Part shown: positions 17,671 to 28,592 of the stretch, piece after piece
How the letters are laid out: every line of letters begins with the position of its first letter
Numbering within the stretch: position 1 is the first letter of the stretch
Assembly (NCBI RefSeq): GCF_002259485.1
Contig: NZ_NPGA01000014.1
Span: forward strand, 476,501-540,500
Length of the DNA stretch: 64,000 nt
Direction: 5' to 3'
From: Rhodococcus sp. 14-1411-2a
GTDB taxonomy: Bacteria; Actinomycetota; Actinomycetes; Mycobacteriales; Mycobacteriaceae
Translations under genes and position numbers: made by a program
Notes under the pieces: generated by a model
Databases searched by the model: none
What the model was told of the DNA's origin: nothing
The model's input: only the letters and a program-made list of their open reading frames with translations

Positions 17671-17697
17671 GGGAACTGCCGGGGGAGTGCAGTCGTT
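17671..17697 (+). promoter_or_regulatory. SigH/SigR-type promoter upstream of ftsH
   Basis: GGGAAC (17671-17676), a 17-base spacer and CGTT (17694-17697) fit the ECF SigH/SigR consensus used in redox and heat stress. It lies 163 bases before the ftsH ATG. Confidence 0.5.
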
Positions 17698-17860
17698 GGA
17701 GGGAAGAAGCGTCGACGCAAACAGGTGCGTGGACGCACAGCGCCAGGTATGAGCGAGTCAGATGTCCGAGTCTCGCGCTAGCCTGGAGTATCCGGCGGGC
17801 AGGGAGCAGCCAGCGCGCGGGAGCGGACTGAAAGGACACGGCCGACTCGGCTGAAGCTGT

Positions 17861-20737
17861 ATGAATCGGAAGACAGTAATACGAAATCTTGCCATCGTTT
17901 TCGGCATTCTGTTGGTGATCTATGCCTTCAGTTACTTCGGTAACGACACGCGGGACTGGAAGACGGTCGACACCTCGGTGGCGATCGCCCAGCTCGACGA
18001 TCGCAATGTCGAGTCCGCGCAGATCGACGACCGCGAGCAGCAGATCCGGCTGACTCTGCGGGAGGCGTCCGACGCCACCGACAACGAGACGCAGATCATC
18101 GCCAAGTACCCGGACTCGGCGTCGGAGCAGATCTTCGACAAGGTCGACTCGCAGGGCCTGGCGAGCTACAACACCACCGTCACCCAGGAGAGCTGGTTCA
18201 GCTCGTTCCTGTTGTTGATTCTTCCGATGGTGCTGATCCTCGGCGTGATCATCTTCGTCATGAGCCGCATGCAGGGTGGCGGCCGCGGCGGGGTCATGGG
18301 CTTCGGCAAGTCCAAGGCCAAGCAGCTGACGAAAGACATGCCCAAGACCACGTTCGCCGACGTCGCAGGCGCGGACGAGGCCGTCGAAGAGCTCTACGAG
18401 ATCAAGGACTTCCTGCAGAACCCGGCGCGCTACCAGGCGCTCGGTGCCAAGATTCCGCGCGGTGTGCTGCTGTACGGCCCTCCCGGAACCGGCAAGACGC
18501 TGCTCGCGCGCGCCGTCGCAGGCGAGGCCGGCGTCCCGTTCTTCACCATCTCCGGCTCGGACTTCGTCGAGATGTTCGTCGGCGTCGGTGCATCCCGTGT
18601 GCGCGACCTCTTCGAGCAGGCCAAGCAGAACAGCCCCTGCATCATCTTCGTCGACGAGATCGACGCCGTCGGTCGCCAGCGCGGCGCGGGCATGGGCGGC
18701 GGCCACGACGAGCGCGAGCAGACACTCAACCAGCTGCTCGTCGAGATGGACGGCTTCGGTGAGCGCACCGGCGTCATCCTCATCGCCGCCACCAACCGCC
18801 CCGACATCCTCGACCCCGCCCTGCTGCGTCCGGGCCGCTTCGACCGCCAGATCCCGGTCGGTGCCCCCGACCTGGCCGGCCGTCGAGCAATCCTGAAGGT
18901 GCACTCGGCAGGCAAGCCCGTTGCTCAGGACGCCGACCTCGAAGGTCTCGCCAAGCGAACCGTCGGGATGTCCGGTGCCGACCTGGCCAACGTCATCAAC
19001 GAAGCAGCACTGCTCACCGCTCGTGAGAACGGCACCGTCATCACCGAGGCGTCGCTAGAGGAGTCGGTCGACCGCGTCGTCGGTGGCCCGCGCCGCAAGA
19101 GCCGCATCATCAGCGAGCACGAGCGCAAGATCACCGCGTACCACGAGGGTGGTCACACTCTCGCCGCGTGGGCGATGCCCGATATCGAGCCCGTCTACAA
19201 GGTCACCATCCTTGCTCGCGGTCGCACCGGCGGCCACGCGATGACGGTGCCCGAGGACGACAAGGGCCTGATGACGCGGTCGGAGATGATCGCTCGACTC
19301 GTCATGGCCATGGGTGGCCGCGCAGCGGAGGAGCTCGTCTTCCACGAGCCGACAACCGGTGCGTCCTCGGACATCGACCAGGCGACCAAGATCGCCCGCG
19401 CGATGGTCACCGAGTACGGCATGAGCAGCAAGCTCGGAGCCGTTCGGTACGGGCAGGAACAGGGCGATCCGTTCCTCGGCCGTTCGATGGGCCAGCAGTC
19501 CGACTTCTCGCACGAGGTAGCCCGCGAGATCGACGAGGAGGTGCGCAAACTCATCGAGGCGGCGCACACCGAGGCGTGGGCCATCCTCAACGAGTACCGC
19601 GACCTGCTCGACACCCTTGCCTCGGAGCTGCTCGAACGTGAGACGCTCACCCGCAAGGACCTCGAGAAGATCTTCCACAGCGTCACCAAGCGTCCGCGCA
19701 TCACCCTGTTCAACGACTTCGGTGATCGCAAGCCCTCGGACAAGCCACCGGTCAAGACGCCCCGCGAACTCGCCGCCGAGCGCGGTGAGCCGTGGCCTCC
19801 GGTACCGCCGGCCCCGAAGCAGCTTCCGCCGCAACAGTTTCCGCAGCCCAGCTTCGCCGGTTCTCCGCAGCTGACCAAGGGTGGCTACCCGAACGGAAGC
19901 AACGGATACAACGGCGGACCGACCAACGGCGTGCCCACCAACGGCGCCCCGTCGAACGGTGCTCCGACCAACGGTGGCCCGGTCAACGGATCACCGAGCA
20001 CCGGGGACGTCGATGCGCCGAACACCGGTGGTGGCCGACGCAGCGCCCCCGCAACCGGCGGTTACAACGGCGGTGGCTACAACGGTGGTTACGGCGGCCC
20101 GACCAACGGAGGCGCTCCCAACGGGGGCGGATACTCCGAAGGCCAGCGTCGGCAGGAACCTCGCCCGAGCGGCCCCGGCCAGGGCTCGCGTCCCGATTAC
20201 GGTGCCCCGGCCGGATGGTCGGCTCCGGGGTGGCCTCCGCGCGACCAGCCTGCGGTTCCCCGGTACCAGGGACCGACCACGCCGCCGGTTCACGATCAGC
20301 CGAACCGCGAGCAGTCGGGATCGGACCAGAATCGGTACGAGCCGCCGCAGGGTCAGCCTCCGACGTACCGACAGCACCCGACCTACCAGCAGCCACAGGC
20401 GTACCAGCCACCGACCGCTGCGCCGTCGAACCAACCGCCGGGATATCAGCCGCCGCAGTATCAGCCGGATCCGTTCCGGCCGGACACTCGGGACCAGGGT
20501 CGTAACTCTCGGCACGAGCCCCCGTACGGCCAGCACGAGGACGATGCCGGACCGGCCGAAGCGTCGCCACCCACGTGGGAGGTTCCGACTCCATCGCAGA
20601 GCTATCCGCTGCCCGGAGACGATCGTCCCTCGCACAACCCGTCCGAGGACTCGCGCCGAGACGAGCGAGCAGAGGACGACGGCGACGAAGGTCCACGCAC
20701 CCAACGCTGGGAAGGGCCGGGCGGTTCGTACCGCTAG
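17861..20737 (+). CDS. ftsH: ATP-dependent zinc metalloprotease FtsH with long disordered tail
   Basis: 958 residues, about 200 longer than the M. tuberculosis enzyme. Two membrane helices (~10-25 and ~110-130) flank a small outer domain. The AAA domain has GPPGTGKT near residue 207 and the second region of homology [19 protein letters not shown]. The protease site HEGGH is near residue 428. FtsH degrades membrane and regulatory proteins. From about residue 640 the chain is low-complexity: PTNG/PSNG tandem units, then Pro/Gln/Tyr-rich sequence. It begins with ATG 17861; the tail has the same high GC as the rest. Confidence 0.97.
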   Translation: MNRKTVIRNLAIVFGILLVIYAFSYFGNDTRDWKTVDTSVAIAQLDDRNVESAQIDDREQQIRLTLREASDATDNETQIIAKYPDSASEQIFDKVDSQGLASYNTTVTQESWFSSFLLLILPMVLILGVIIFVMSRMQGGGRGGVMGFGKSKAKQLTKDMPKTTFADVAGADEAVEELYEIKDFLQNPARYQALGAKIPRGVLLYGPPGTGKTLLARAVAGEAGVPFFTISGSDFVEMFVGVGASRVRDLFEQAKQNSPCIIFVDEIDAVGRQRGAGMGGGHDEREQTLNQLLVEMDGFGERTGVILIAATNRPDILDPALLRPGRFDRQIPVGAPDLAGRRAILKVHSAGKPVAQDADLEGLAKRTVGMSGADLANVINEAALLTARENGTVITEASLEESVDRVVGGPRRKSRIISEHERKITAYHEGGHTLAAWAMPDIEPVYKVTILARGRTGGHAMTVPEDDKGLMTRSEMIARLVMAMGGRAAEELVFHEPTTGASSDIDQATKIARAMVTEYGMSSKLGAVRYGQEQGDPFLGRSMGQQSDFSHEVAREIDEEVRKLIEAAHTEAWAILNEYRDLLDTLASELLERETLTRKDLEKIFHSVTKRPRITLFNDFGDRKPSDKPPVKTPRELAAERGEPWPPVPPAPKQLPPQQFPQPSFAGSPQLTKGGYPNGSNGYNGGPTNGVPTNGAPSNGAPTNGGPVNGSPSTGDVDAPNTGGGRRSAPATGGYNGGGYNGGYGGPTNGGAPNGGGYSEGQRRQEPRPSGPGQGSRPDYGAPAGWSAPGWPPRDQPAVPRYQGPTTPPVHDQPNREQSGSDQNRYEPPQGQPPTYRQHPTYQQPQAYQPPTAAPSNQPPGYQPPQYQPDPFRPDTRDQGRNSRHEPPYGQHEDDAGPAEASPPTWEVPTPSQSYPLPGDDRPSHNPSEDSRRDERAEDDGDEGPRTQRWEGPGGSYR

Positions 20738-20754
20738 GTCGGTCATTAGGCTGG

Positions 20755-20781
20755 CTGGGTCGACCGTTTCGGTCGGCCCAG
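20755..20781 (+). terminator. Hairpin between ftsH and folE
   Basis: CTGGG-t-CGACC pairs with GGTCG-g-CCCAG around a five-base loop, giving ten pairs with one opposed mismatch. It starts 18 bases after the ftsH stop and suggests that the fol operon has its own promoter. Confidence 0.55.
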
Positions 20782-20887
20782 TCCGTCGTTCGAACCGTGC
20801 TGCAGGTCGGCGCAGCTGCTCCGTGAGGAACAGGTGCGGTTCGGCCCAGCTGTCACATTCGCGGAGCCCAACCGGAGGTACGTTCTC

Positions 20888-21556
20888 GTGTCAGTCAACC
20901 GGACCGACGAGTCGATAATCGACTCGGCAGAAGTCCCAGCAGCGCAGCAGCGGGCAGTGGAACAGACAGTGGCCTACGCCACCGGTGCGGTCTTCGACCA
21001 GCCTCGTGCCGAGGCCGCAGTGCGTGAGCTGTTGATCGCCGTCGGCGAGGATCCGGACCGTCCGGGTCTGCTCGACACGCCGGCCCGTGTGGCGCGTTCC
21101 TATCGGGAAATCTTCGCCGGGCTCTACACCGACCCGGACACGGCGCTGAACACGACGTTCGACGAGGGGCATCAGGAACTGGTGCTCGTCCGCGACATCC
21201 CCATGTTCTCCACGTGCGAGCATCACCTGGTCTCGTTCCACGGCGTCGCACACGTCGGGTACATCCCGGGCAAGAGCGGCAAGGTCACCGGCCTGTCGAA
21301 GCTCGCGCGCGTGGTGGACATGTACGCCAAGCGCCCGCAGGTTCAGGAACGGCTGACCAGCCAGATCGCCGACGCGTTGATGCGCAAACTCGACCCGCGC
21401 GGTGCGATCGTCGTGATCGAGGCCGAGCACCTGTGCATGGCCATGCGCGGCATTCGCAAGCCGGGAGCCAGCACCACCACGTCGGCGGTGCGGGGTCTGT
21501 TGCAGTCCAGCGCGGCATCGCGTTCGGAAGCTCTGGACCTGATCCTGCGGAAATGA
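20888..21556 (+). CDS. folE: GTP cyclohydrolase I
   Basis: 222 residues. The zinc and active-site motifs [11 protein letters not shown] and [11 protein letters not shown] are intact. It makes dihydroneopterin triphosphate from GTP, the first step of folate synthesis. GTG 20888 is preceded by GGAGGT at ideal distance; an earlier frame start at 20834 has no such site. It leads the folE-folP-folB-folK operon. Confidence 0.97.
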   Translation: MSVNRTDESIIDSAEVPAAQQRAVEQTVAYATGAVFDQPRAEAAVRELLIAVGEDPDRPGLLDTPARVARSYREIFAGLYTDPDTALNTTFDEGHQELVLVRDIPMFSTCEHHLVSFHGVAHVGYIPGKSGKVTGLSKLARVVDMYAKRPQVQERLTSQIADALMRKLDPRGAIVVIEAEHLCMAMRGIRKPGASTTTSAVRGLLQSSAASRSEALDLILRK

Positions 21557-21575
21557 CGCGTCCGGTCGAGTCCCG

Positions 21576-22424
21576 ATGAACCCGGCGCGCAGTATCCCCC
21601 CGGCACCGGTCGTCATGGGTGTCCTCAACGTCACCGCCGATTCGTTCTCCGACGGCGGTAGGTACCTCGATGTCGATGCCGCCGTCGAACACGGACTGGC
21701 GATGCACCGTCGCGGAGTCGACATCGTCGACGTCGGTGGCGAGTCGACGCGTCCCGGAGCAGACCGGATCGACCCGACGCTCGAGGCGCAGCGTGTCGTG
21801 CCGGTCATCGCCGCGCTGGCCGCAGCAGGGGTGACCACCAGCGTCGACACCATGCGTGCCTCGGTCGCCGAGGCGGCGATCGATGCCGGGGTCTCGATCG
21901 TCAACGACGTCTCGGGTGGTCGGGCGGATCCGGCCATGGCCGGGGTCGTTGCGGACGGCGGATTGCCGTGGATCCTGATGCACTGGCGGGCCGCCGGATC
22001 CGAGTATCGGCACGCCGGACCGGCCGATCGATACGACGACGTGGTCGCCGACGTCCGCGGTGAACTGCTCGAACAGGTCGATCACGCGGTGGCCGCGGGC
22101 GTGGACACGGCGATGCTCGTGCTCGATCCCGGCCTCGGATTCGCCAAGAACGCCGAGCACAACTGGCAACTGCTGCGGGGCCTGCCGGACTTGGTGTCGG
22201 CCGGCTTCCCAGTACTCGTCGGTGCTTCCAGGAAGCGTTTTCTCGGCTCGCTGTTGGCGGACGACGACGGTACTCCGCGGCCGCCGGACGGGCGAGAGAT
22301 CGCCACGGCCGTGGTGTCGGCGCTCTCGGTCGCTGCGGGTGCATGGGGTGTCCGGGTACACGACGTGCAGGCGTCACTCGACGCGGTCGCCGTCGTCCGG
22401 GCATGGCAGGGTGATCGGGCATGA
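21576..22424 (+). CDS. folP: Dihydropteroate synthase
   Basis: 282 residues with the loop motifs [28 protein letters not shown] and [11 protein letters not shown]. It joins pterin pyrophosphate and p-aminobenzoate and is the target of sulfonamides. It starts 19 bases after folE and overlaps folB by four bases. Confidence 0.97.
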   Translation: MNPARSIPPAPVVMGVLNVTADSFSDGGRYLDVDAAVEHGLAMHRRGVDIVDVGGESTRPGADRIDPTLEAQRVVPVIAALAAAGVTTSVDTMRASVAEAAIDAGVSIVNDVSGGRADPAMAGVVADGGLPWILMHWRAAGSEYRHAGPADRYDDVVADVRGELLEQVDHAVAAGVDTAMLVLDPGLGFAKNAEHNWQLLRGLPDLVSAGFPVLVGASRKRFLGSLLADDDGTPRPPDGREIATAVVSALSVAAGAWGVRVHDVQASLDAVAVVRAWQGDRA

Positions 22425-22825
22425 GCGAGATCAGCAGCCGCGTCGGCGCGGGGACGCGTCGCGGCGACCGCATCGAACTGCGGGGCCTGACGGTGCGCGG
22501 CAATCACGGCGTCTTCGACTTCGAGAAGCGAGACGGGCAGGACTTCGTCGTCGACATCACCGTGTGGATGGACCTGCGGCCCGCGGCCGAGACCGACGAC
22601 CTGACCCGAACGCTGCACTACGGAGAACTGGCCGAGCACGCTGCGGCCGTCGTCGCGGGCCCGTCCAGGGACCTGATCGAGACGGTCTCGGCCGAGATCG
22701 CCGAGGTCGTGTTGGCGTACGACTCACGCGTCGACGCGGTGGAAGTGGTGCTGCACAAGCCGTCGGCCCCGATCCCACTGACGTTCGGGGACGTTGCCGT
22801 GGTGGCGTACCGGGAGCGGGCGTGA
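22421..22825 (+). CDS. folB: Dihydroneopterin aldolase
   Basis: 134 residues, the normal length. Motifs [20 protein letters not shown] and the C-terminal [19 protein letters not shown] match FolB. It cleaves dihydroneopterin to hydroxymethyl-dihydropterin. ATG 22421 and stop both overlap neighbours by four bases. Confidence 0.96.
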   Translation: MSEISSRVGAGTRRGDRIELRGLTVRGNHGVFDFEKRDGQDFVVDITVWMDLRPAAETDDLTRTLHYGELAEHAAAVVAGPSRDLIETVSAEIAEVVLAYDSRVDAVEVVLHKPSAPIPLTFGDVAVVAYRERA

Positions 22826-23364
22826 CCCGCGCGGTGCTGTCCATCGGCAGCAACATCGGCGACTCCCTCGCCCACTTACGTTCTGTCACAACCGGATTGG
22901 GCTCCCGCCTGGTGTCCTGCTCACCGGTGTATCGTTCGGCTCCCTGGGGCGGCGTCGAGCAGCAGGACTTCCTCAACGCCGTCGTGGTGGTCGAGGACGA
23001 TGCCTTCGACGCCTGGGATTGGTTGCGTTTCGGTCAGCGTCTGGAGGAGGCGGCCGATCGCGTTCGAGTGCAGCGGTGGGGGCCACGGAGCCTCGACGTC
23101 GACGTGGTGACGTGCGAGAACGTGATCAGCGAGGACCCTCGTTTGATCCTTCCGCACCCGCGCGCGCACGAACGAGCGTTCGTACTGCTGCCGTGGCTGG
23201 ACGTCGAACCGGACGCCACCCTGCGTGTGGGCGACAACGACATTTCGGTGTCCGAGTTGCTCGCGCGACTGAGTCCGGAGGAGCGGGCCGGGGTGACGAA
23301 GCAGGAATGGAGCCTGCAAGAACGACCCGTGGAGCACGACGGTGTCGGTGATGGGTCGTGGTGA
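22822..23364 (+). CDS. folK: HPPK, hydroxymethyl-dihydropterin pyrophosphokinase
   Basis: 180 residues. [24 protein letters not shown] and the metal-binding [12 protein letters not shown] and [13 protein letters not shown] motifs are all present. It pyrophosphorylates the pterin for FolP. The last ~20 residues after [10 protein letters not shown] are not part of the usual family: they are encoded by a dispersed-repeat copy and the bases beyond it. The next gene overlaps the stop. Confidence 0.96.
   Translation: MTRAVLSIGSNIGDSLAHLRSVTTGLGSRLVSCSPVYRSAPWGGVEQQDFLNAVVVVEDDAFDAWDWLRFGQRLEEAADRVRVQRWGPRSLDVDVVTCENVISEDPRLILPHPRAHERAFVLLPWLDVEPDATLRVGDNDISVSELLARLSPEERAGVTKQEWSLQERPVEHDGVGDGSW
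23304..23328 (+). repeat. Dispersed short repeat, copy C (folK 3' end)
   Basis: ATGGAGCCTGCAAGAACGAC with flanks, one or two bases from the consensus. It encodes WSLQERP near the FolK C-terminus, 36 bases before the stop. Confidence 0.6.
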
Positions 23365-23831
23365 CCAATCCCACCAAGGTCTGGGACGTCTTGGGTCTTT
23401 TCCTGGTGGCCGCAATCGGTACGTGGCTGTTGGTTCGGGTCTTCTACGGCTCGTTGCCGCCGATTCCGGTGTACGCCGGGGCGTCGTTGTATCTGGTGGC
23501 GGTGGTGCAAGTGGTGACTGCGGTGATCGTGCGCAACCGCATCGCCGAGCACCGGGTGGGCACCGGTCTGCACGATCTGCATCCGCTGACGGTGTTCAGG
23601 GCGTTGGTGTTGGCGAAGGCATCGATGCTGGTGGGGACTGCCGTCGTCGGCGTGTGCGTCGGATTTCTGGTGTACGTGCTGCCGCGTGCGGCGACGATAC
23701 GGGCAGCGTCGTCGGACCGGGCCGGAGCCGTCGTTGCGCTCGTGGCCGGACTGGCCGTCGTCGCTGCCGCGGTGTGGCTCGAACAGTGCTGCCGTGCCCC
23801 GGAAGACCGTGACGACGAGCGTTCTCGGTAA
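23361..23831 (+). CDS. DUF3180 membrane protein
   Basis: 156 residues with four hydrophobic helices (about 9-24, 33-54, 78-104 and 120-140). It sits directly after folK as Rv3605c does, and its layout matches DUF3180. Function unknown. GTG 23361 overlaps the folK stop as GTGA; GTG 23358 is equally in frame. Confidence 0.8.
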   Translation: MTNPTKVWDVLGLFLVAAIGTWLLVRVFYGSLPPIPVYAGASLYLVAVVQVVTAVIVRNRIAEHRVGTGLHDLHPLTVFRALVLAKASMLVGTAVVGVCVGFLVYVLPRAATIRAASSDRAGAVVALVAGLAVVAAAVWLEQCCRAPEDRDDERSR

Positions 23832-23921
23832 CCCTCGAAACATTTGATTGTTACCTCGGTTGTGTAAGTGATCGGTCGAGGATGACTATTTGCGAACGAT
23901 TTGCCAGTTACCCTTGTGAAC

Positions 23922-25247
23922 ATGACAGATCAGACTCGCGCAAAGAAGGGACGCCGTAAGAGGCGTAGTGCGAGCCAGCTGTTCCTCGCGGCGCTCGTCG
24001 TGTTCGGCATCATCGCCAGTGTGTTGTTGCTCTTCACCGAGAGCGTGCAGTGGATGAGAGTCGGTGTTCTCTCGGCGTTGTGGGCTGCGGTGATCGGTGC
24101 GTTCGCGATGACCAAGTACCGGCGTGAGGCGGCCGCAGATCAAACCAAGGCCAAGGACCTGCAGACGGTCTACGAGCTGCAGTTGGCTCGGGAGATCTCG
24201 GCGCGACGCGAATACGAGATGAGCGTCGAAGCTCGGGTTCGTGGCGAATCGCAGCTCGAGATCGACGAGGTCGCAGCGCTGCGCAACGAACTCGCTGCCC
24301 TTCGCCAGAATCTCCAGGTGCTCTTCGACGGCAACCTGCCCACCGAACGTGTGGCACTGCGGGCCGAAGCGATGAGGATGCAGGAACTCGGCGGACGCGG
24401 ATACGACAGCTACCAGCCTGCGCCGTCCGGCCTGTACGTCCCCGGTCGCGGGAACGGCAACGGTGCGATGGCACCGGGAACCGGCCTCAACGGTGTCGGA
24501 ACGCCCTACGATGAGCCGGTCACGGCCGAGACCTCGGTGGTGTACCCCGAGGATCCGGACGAGATGCCGCAGGCCACAGCCTCCGCACCGGCGGCGGCCG
24601 CCGAGGCGGATCAGGATCGGTACGCCGAGGATTCGTTCGCGGAAACGAGCTACGACACCGAGTCCTCCGATGCGGACTCGGTCGAGCGAACCGGGGCGCA
24701 GGCACGTCCTTACGGCGCACCGAGGCCTGCGGGGCGCGTCACTCCGCCCAGCTCGCCTTTCACCGCATACGACTTCGAGCAGACGCGTCGACCCGTTGCC
24801 GAGCCGGAACCGGCGGCGGAGCCCGAGCCACAGGTCGAGGAAGAGACGTACGAGACCGGACACGCGGACGTCGATGCGGCCGGTTCGTATTCCACGGAGT
24901 CGTTTTCCACGCAGTCGTTTGCGGCGGAGCCGGCCGAGCAGTACGAAACCGAACCTGCAGCGGAACCGAACGGCGACGACCTCTCTACCTCGCGCGCCTC
25001 GTTGCGTGAATCGGCCGACGCGTTCTTCGCGGCCGATCACGACTACGAGACACCGGCCGAGGACACTGCCGTCTCGTCCCGGCGAGGTCGTAGGCGCGCG
25101 GAATCGGCTGACGACGAGGATGCGTCGGGCGCACACTCGAACGGTCGATCGGTTGCCGAGATCATGGCCGGTCTGCAAGGCGGAGGGTCCGGTGACGCGG
25201 CCGTGACCGATCCGGGTACCCGTCGCCGTCGTCGTCGCGCAGACTGA
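23922..25247 (+). CDS. DUF6779-like membrane protein with coiled coil and disordered tail
   Basis: 441 residues. A basic start (KKGRRKRR) leads into two close membrane helices at residues 18-35 and 42-58. A coiled-coil-like stretch then runs to ~135 (LQLAREISARREYE, LRNELAALRQNLQVL). The remaining ~300 residues are acidic and low-complexity, ending in RRRRRAD. This matches the Rv3604c position and style; function unknown, possibly a divisome or envelope scaffold. ATG 23922 is chosen over an upstream TTG. Confidence 0.78.
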   Translation: MTDQTRAKKGRRKRRSASQLFLAALVVFGIIASVLLLFTESVQWMRVGVLSALWAAVIGAFAMTKYRREAAADQTKAKDLQTVYELQLAREISARREYEMSVEARVRGESQLEIDEVAALRNELAALRQNLQVLFDGNLPTERVALRAEAMRMQELGGRGYDSYQPAPSGLYVPGRGNGNGAMAPGTGLNGVGTPYDEPVTAETSVVYPEDPDEMPQATASAPAAAAEADQDRYAEDSFAETSYDTESSDADSVERTGAQARPYGAPRPAGRVTPPSSPFTAYDFEQTRRPVAEPEPAAEPEPQVEEETYETGHADVDAAGSYSTESFSTQSFAAEPAEQYETEPAAEPNGDDLSTSRASLRESADAFFAADHDYETPAEDTAVSSRRGRRRAESADDEDASGAHSNGRSVAEIMAGLQGGGSGDAAVTDPGTRRRRRRAD

Positions 25248-25361
25248 GAACCAGATCACACTGCTCTCCCATGGCCTGCGAGTGGTCGCGGTCGCTATTG
25301 TTCCGTGCAGGACGTCTGGTACCCGCCGAGCGGGACTGGAACGAACGAGAGGAATTTTTCG

Positions 25362-26273
25362 GTGACCTTTTCTGGCACCGGTGGTCTGTCGCCGGCTCGC
25401 CTGACGGTTGGTGTCGTCTCGGCGGGACGGGTCGGTACCGCATTCGGTGAGGCGCTCGAACGCGTCGGGCATGTCGTCGTCGGTGCTGCCGCGGTGTCCG
25501 ATGCGTCCCTCGCACGGGTGCGTGAGCGACTTCCCGAGTCCCAGGTTCTGCCCGTCGACGAGGTTGCTCGTCGCGCAGAGCTGCTCGTTCTGGCCGTACC
25601 GGACAGCGAGTTGGCGTCGATCGTCGCAGGCCTGGCGTCCACCGGGGCGGTTGCACCGGGAAAGTTGGTGGTGCACACCTCCGGCGCGAACGGAATTTCG
25701 GTGCTCGGGCCCCTGGCTGCCCTCGGAGCCGTGCCGTTGGCCATCCATCCGGCGATGACGTTCAGCGGCGGAGTCGAGGACACCGACCGGATGACGGCGG
25801 CGTGTTTCGGCATCACTGCAGGCGACGAGATCGGCTATGCGGTGGCGCAGGCTCTCGTCCTCGAGATCGGCGGCGAGCCGGTGCACGTGCCCGAGAACAA
25901 TCGAGCGCTCTACCACGCCGCGCTCGCTCACGGCAGCAATCACCTCGTCACTCTGGTGGTCGACGCGGTCGAAGCGCTCCGGGTTGCCCTGGCGGGACCG
26001 GGTTTTCCCGGTTCGGACTCCGAACGTGGTGTACCCGAGCGGGTTCTGGCTCCTCTGCTCGAAGCTGCGCTGGACAACGCGTTGCGCAACGGTCAGTCGG
26101 CGCTCACCGGACCGGTGGCTCGCGGCGACACCGCTGCAGTCGGCAAGCATCTCGACGTGCTCGAATCCGTGGATTCGCGGATCGCAGCCGGATATCGCGC
26201 CCTGTCGTTGCGCTCGGCGCAGCGCATCGGCGCCAAGGCAGACCTGATCGAACTTCTGGAAGGGAATCGATGA
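25362..26273 (+). CDS. Rossmann-fold protein with DUF2520
   Basis: 303 residues. The N-terminal Rossmann motif [17 protein letters not shown] and the C-terminal helical DUF2520 region ([18 protein letters not shown]) are clear. Relatives are NADP-binding dehydrogenases of unknown substrate. It overlaps panC by four bases, as in the Rv3603c-panC pair, so a link to pantothenate synthesis, perhaps ketopantoate reduction, is plausible. GTG 25362 follows AGAGGA. Confidence 0.88.
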   Translation: MTFSGTGGLSPARLTVGVVSAGRVGTAFGEALERVGHVVVGAAAVSDASLARVRERLPESQVLPVDEVARRAELLVLAVPDSELASIVAGLASTGAVAPGKLVVHTSGANGISVLGPLAALGAVPLAIHPAMTFSGGVEDTDRMTAACFGITAGDEIGYAVAQALVLEIGGEPVHVPENNRALYHAALAHGSNHLVTLVVDAVEALRVALAGPGFPGSDSERGVPERVLAPLLEAALDNALRNGQSALTGPVARGDTAAVGKHLDVLESVDSRIAAGYRALSLRSAQRIGAKADLIELLEGNR

Positions 26274-27178
26274 CCCTCGCGGGCAGCTACACCAAGGGGC
26301 AGTTGACGGTTCACCACGATCCCGCGGTGATCACGTCGGTGTCGAAAGCGCTGCGAGGCGTCGGGAAGCAGGTCGCTCTGGTCCCGACCATGGGCGCGCT
26401 GCACGCCGGGCACCTGCAGTTGGTGCGGCAGGCCAAGCTCACCGGTGCCGTTATGATCGTGTCGATCTTCGTCAACCCGTTGCAGTTCGGTGTGGGTGAG
26501 GACCTCGATTCCTACCCGCGGACCCTCGACGCCGACGTCGCACTGCTGCGCGAGGAGGGCGTCGAACTGGTCTTCGCGCCGTCGGCTTCGGACATGTATC
26601 CGTCAGGTCCGCGCACCACGGTCAATCCCGGACCGCTCGGCGCTGAACTCGAAGGACGCAGCAGACCAACGCATTTCGCCGGAATGCTCACCGTCGTGGC
26701 CAAGCTGCTGCAGATCGCGGCTCCCCATCGCGCGTACTTCGGGGAGAAGGACTACCAGCAACTGACGTTGATCCGACAGATGGTGCGCGATCTGAACTTC
26801 GACGTCGCGGTCATCGGGGTGCCGACGGTTCGCGAGCAGGACGGCCTCGCACTGTCCTCGCGTAACCGATATCTCGATGCCGAGCAGCGCGACGCGGCGA
26901 TGGCATTGTCGGCCGCGCTGGTGGCCGGGGCGCACGCTGCGGCGGGCGGTCCCGAGGCCATCATCGCCACCGCGCGTGCCGTCCTCGACGAGGCACCGCT
27001 GGTGCAGGTCGACTACCTGGAGGTGCGCGACCCGCATCTCGGCCCCGCTCCCGAACGTGGAGACGGAAGACTGCTCGTGGCCGCCAAGGTCGGCACCACG
27101 AGATTGATCGACAACGTCGGTGTCGCCGTCGGCACCGGTTTCCTCGAGTACCCCGACGATCCCAAAAATGGAGAGTGA
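26270..27178 (+). CDS. panC: Pantothenate synthetase
   Basis: 302 residues. [36 protein letters not shown] and [10 protein letters not shown] are the ATP and pantoate site motifs. It condenses pantoate and beta-alanine. ATG 26270 overlaps the previous stop (ATGA); panD follows after four bases. Confidence 0.97.
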   Translation: MTLAGSYTKGQLTVHHDPAVITSVSKALRGVGKQVALVPTMGALHAGHLQLVRQAKLTGAVMIVSIFVNPLQFGVGEDLDSYPRTLDADVALLREEGVELVFAPSASDMYPSGPRTTVNPGPLGAELEGRSRPTHFAGMLTVVAKLLQIAAPHRAYFGEKDYQQLTLIRQMVRDLNFDVAVIGVPTVREQDGLALSSRNRYLDAEQRDAAMALSAALVAGAHAAAGGPEAIIATARAVLDEAPLVQVDYLEVRDPHLGPAPERGDGRLLVAAKVGTTRLIDNVGVAVGTGFLEYPDDPKNGE

Positions 27179-27182
27179 CACG

Positions 27183-27614
27183 ATGTTTCGTACCATGATG
27201 AAGTCCAAGATCCATCGCGCCACCGTCACGCACGCAGACCTGCACTACGTGGGCTCGGTGACCGTCGACCAGGATCTGATGGAGGCAGCCGATCTGCTCG
27301 AAGGCGAGCAGGTCACCATCGTCGACATCGACAACGGTGCTCGACTGGAAACCTACGTCATCACCGGCCAGCGCGGCAGCGGTGTCATCGGAATCAACGG
27401 AGCCGCAGCACATCTGGTGAACCCGGGCGACCTGGTCATCCTGATCGCCTACGGGGTGATGAACGAGCAGGAGGTTGCCGACTATGCGCCGCGGGTGGTG
27501 TTCGTCGACGAGAAGAACCGGCCTGTAGAACTCGGCAGCGACCCGGCCCATGCGCCTGCGGGCTCGGGTCTGATCACGCCGCGCGATCTGCGGGCCGATT
27601 CCGTGCTGGTCTGA
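27183..27614 (+). CDS. panD: Aspartate 1-decarboxylase proenzyme
   Basis: 143 residues. [20 protein letters not shown] carries the Gly-Ser (GSVTVD) self-cleavage site that forms the pyruvoyl cofactor. It makes beta-alanine for PanC. The C-terminal tail beyond residue ~120 is longer than in E. coli but normal for actinobacteria. Confidence 0.97.
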   Translation: MFRTMMKSKIHRATVTHADLHYVGSVTVDQDLMEAADLLEGEQVTIVDIDNGARLETYVITGQRGSGVIGINGAAAHLVNPGDLVILIAYGVMNEQEVADYAPRVVFVDEKNRPVELGSDPAHAPAGSGLITPRDLRADSVLV

Positions 27615-27618
27615 TTCG

Positions 27619-28419
27619 ATGCTCCTCGCGATCGATGTGCGCAACACCAGCACCGTGGTCGGTCTGTTCACCGGCACCGGCGATCACTCGAAACTGCTGC
27701 GGGACTGGCGAATTCGGACCGACCCCCATGTGACGGCCGACGAGCTGGCGCTGATGTTGCGTGGTCTGCTGGGTGAGGATGCCGAACGGATCACCGGAGT
27801 CACCGCGCTGTCCACCGTGCCGTCGGTGTTGCGGGAGATGCGGACGATGCTCGCGCGCTACTGGGATCACGTGGTGCACGTGATGGTCGAACCCGGTGTG
27901 CGGACCGGCGTGCCGTTGCTGGTCGACAACCCCAAAGAGGTCGGTGCCGATCGCATCGTCAATACCCTTGCCGCACACGACCTGTACGGCTCGGCGTGCA
28001 TCGTGGTCGATTTCGGAACCACCACCTGTGTCGACGTCGTCTCGGCCAAGGGCGAATTCCTCGGCGGTGCCATCGCTCCCGGACTCGAGATGTCGGCGTC
28101 GGCCATGTCGACTCGCACGGCCACGTTGCGCGAGGTGGAGATGATTCGGCCTCGTTCGGTGCTGGGCAAGAACACCGTCGAGTGCATCCAGTCGGGCACC
28201 ATCTTCGGGTTCGCGGGACTGGTGGACGGCCTCGTCGGGCGAATTCGACGCGAGGTCTCCGAGGTGACCGGAACGGATGTCGCGATCATCGGCACCGGCG
28301 ACATCGCCGCGCTGATCCTGCCGGAGTCGACCACCATCGAGCACCACGAACCGGATCTGACGCTCGAGGGCCTGCGACTGGTCTACGAACGCAACATGGC
28401 AAAGCGGCGGCCACGCTAG
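27619..28419 (+). CDS. coaX: Type III pantothenate kinase
   Basis: 266 residues of the ASKHA fold: [28 protein letters not shown] and [14 protein letters not shown]. It phosphorylates pantothenate, the first step to CoA, completing a panC-panD-coaX unit. ATG 27619 follows the panD stop by four bases. Confidence 0.96.
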   Translation: MLLAIDVRNTSTVVGLFTGTGDHSKLLRDWRIRTDPHVTADELALMLRGLLGEDAERITGVTALSTVPSVLREMRTMLARYWDHVVHVMVEPGVRTGVPLLVDNPKEVGADRIVNTLAAHDLYGSACIVVDFGTTTCVDVVSAKGEFLGGAIAPGLEMSASAMSTRTATLREVEMIRPRSVLGKNTVECIQSGTIFGFAGLVDGLVGRIRREVSEVTGTDVAIIGTGDIAALILPESTTIEHHEPDLTLEGLRLVYERNMAKRRPR

Positions 28420-28510
28420 ATGTTTCAGCGGCGCCCGCGTTGAGTGTTTGGTGCGAGGCGTTTCGGACCAGCGCTAGCGCATCGCCGCCGCGTGTGTCAG
28501 AATCGTCGGC

Positions 28511-28552
28511 GTGATGACGTGCATGGCCACCCAGGAGTGTTGTCGAGGCTGA
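28511..28552 (+). CDS. Polycysteine leader peptide
   Basis: A tiny ORF reads MTCMATQECCRG from ATG 28514 (one more residue from GTG 28511), three cysteines in 12 codons with a Cys-Cys pair near the end. A CAGAAT -10-like hexamer ends seven bases before the GTG, fitting a leaderless start. It ends 40 bases before the cysteine dioxygenase gene. Mycobacterial polycysteine leaderless ORFs attenuate downstream sulfur genes according to Cys-tRNA supply, and this one fits that pattern. Too short for coding statistics. Confidence 0.65.
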   Translation: MMTCMATQECCRG

Positions 28553-28592
28553 ACCCTGCCTCGTTCGTAACACACCCCTGGAGTAGAGCTTC

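Noticed and set aside
16622..18904. 760-codon minus-strand frame across tilS, hpt and ftsH
   Set aside because: Spans three confident genes and an intergenic promoter; no start signal or domain.
25330..25360. GGGACTGGAACGAACG as another repeat copy
   Set aside because: Shares only a few bases with the core and lacks GAGCC and CCTGCAGG.
23886..26150. 754-codon minus-strand frame opposite the DUF6779 and Rossmann genes
   Set aside because: Arg/Gly-rich, no recognisable domain, and antisense to two clear conserved genes.
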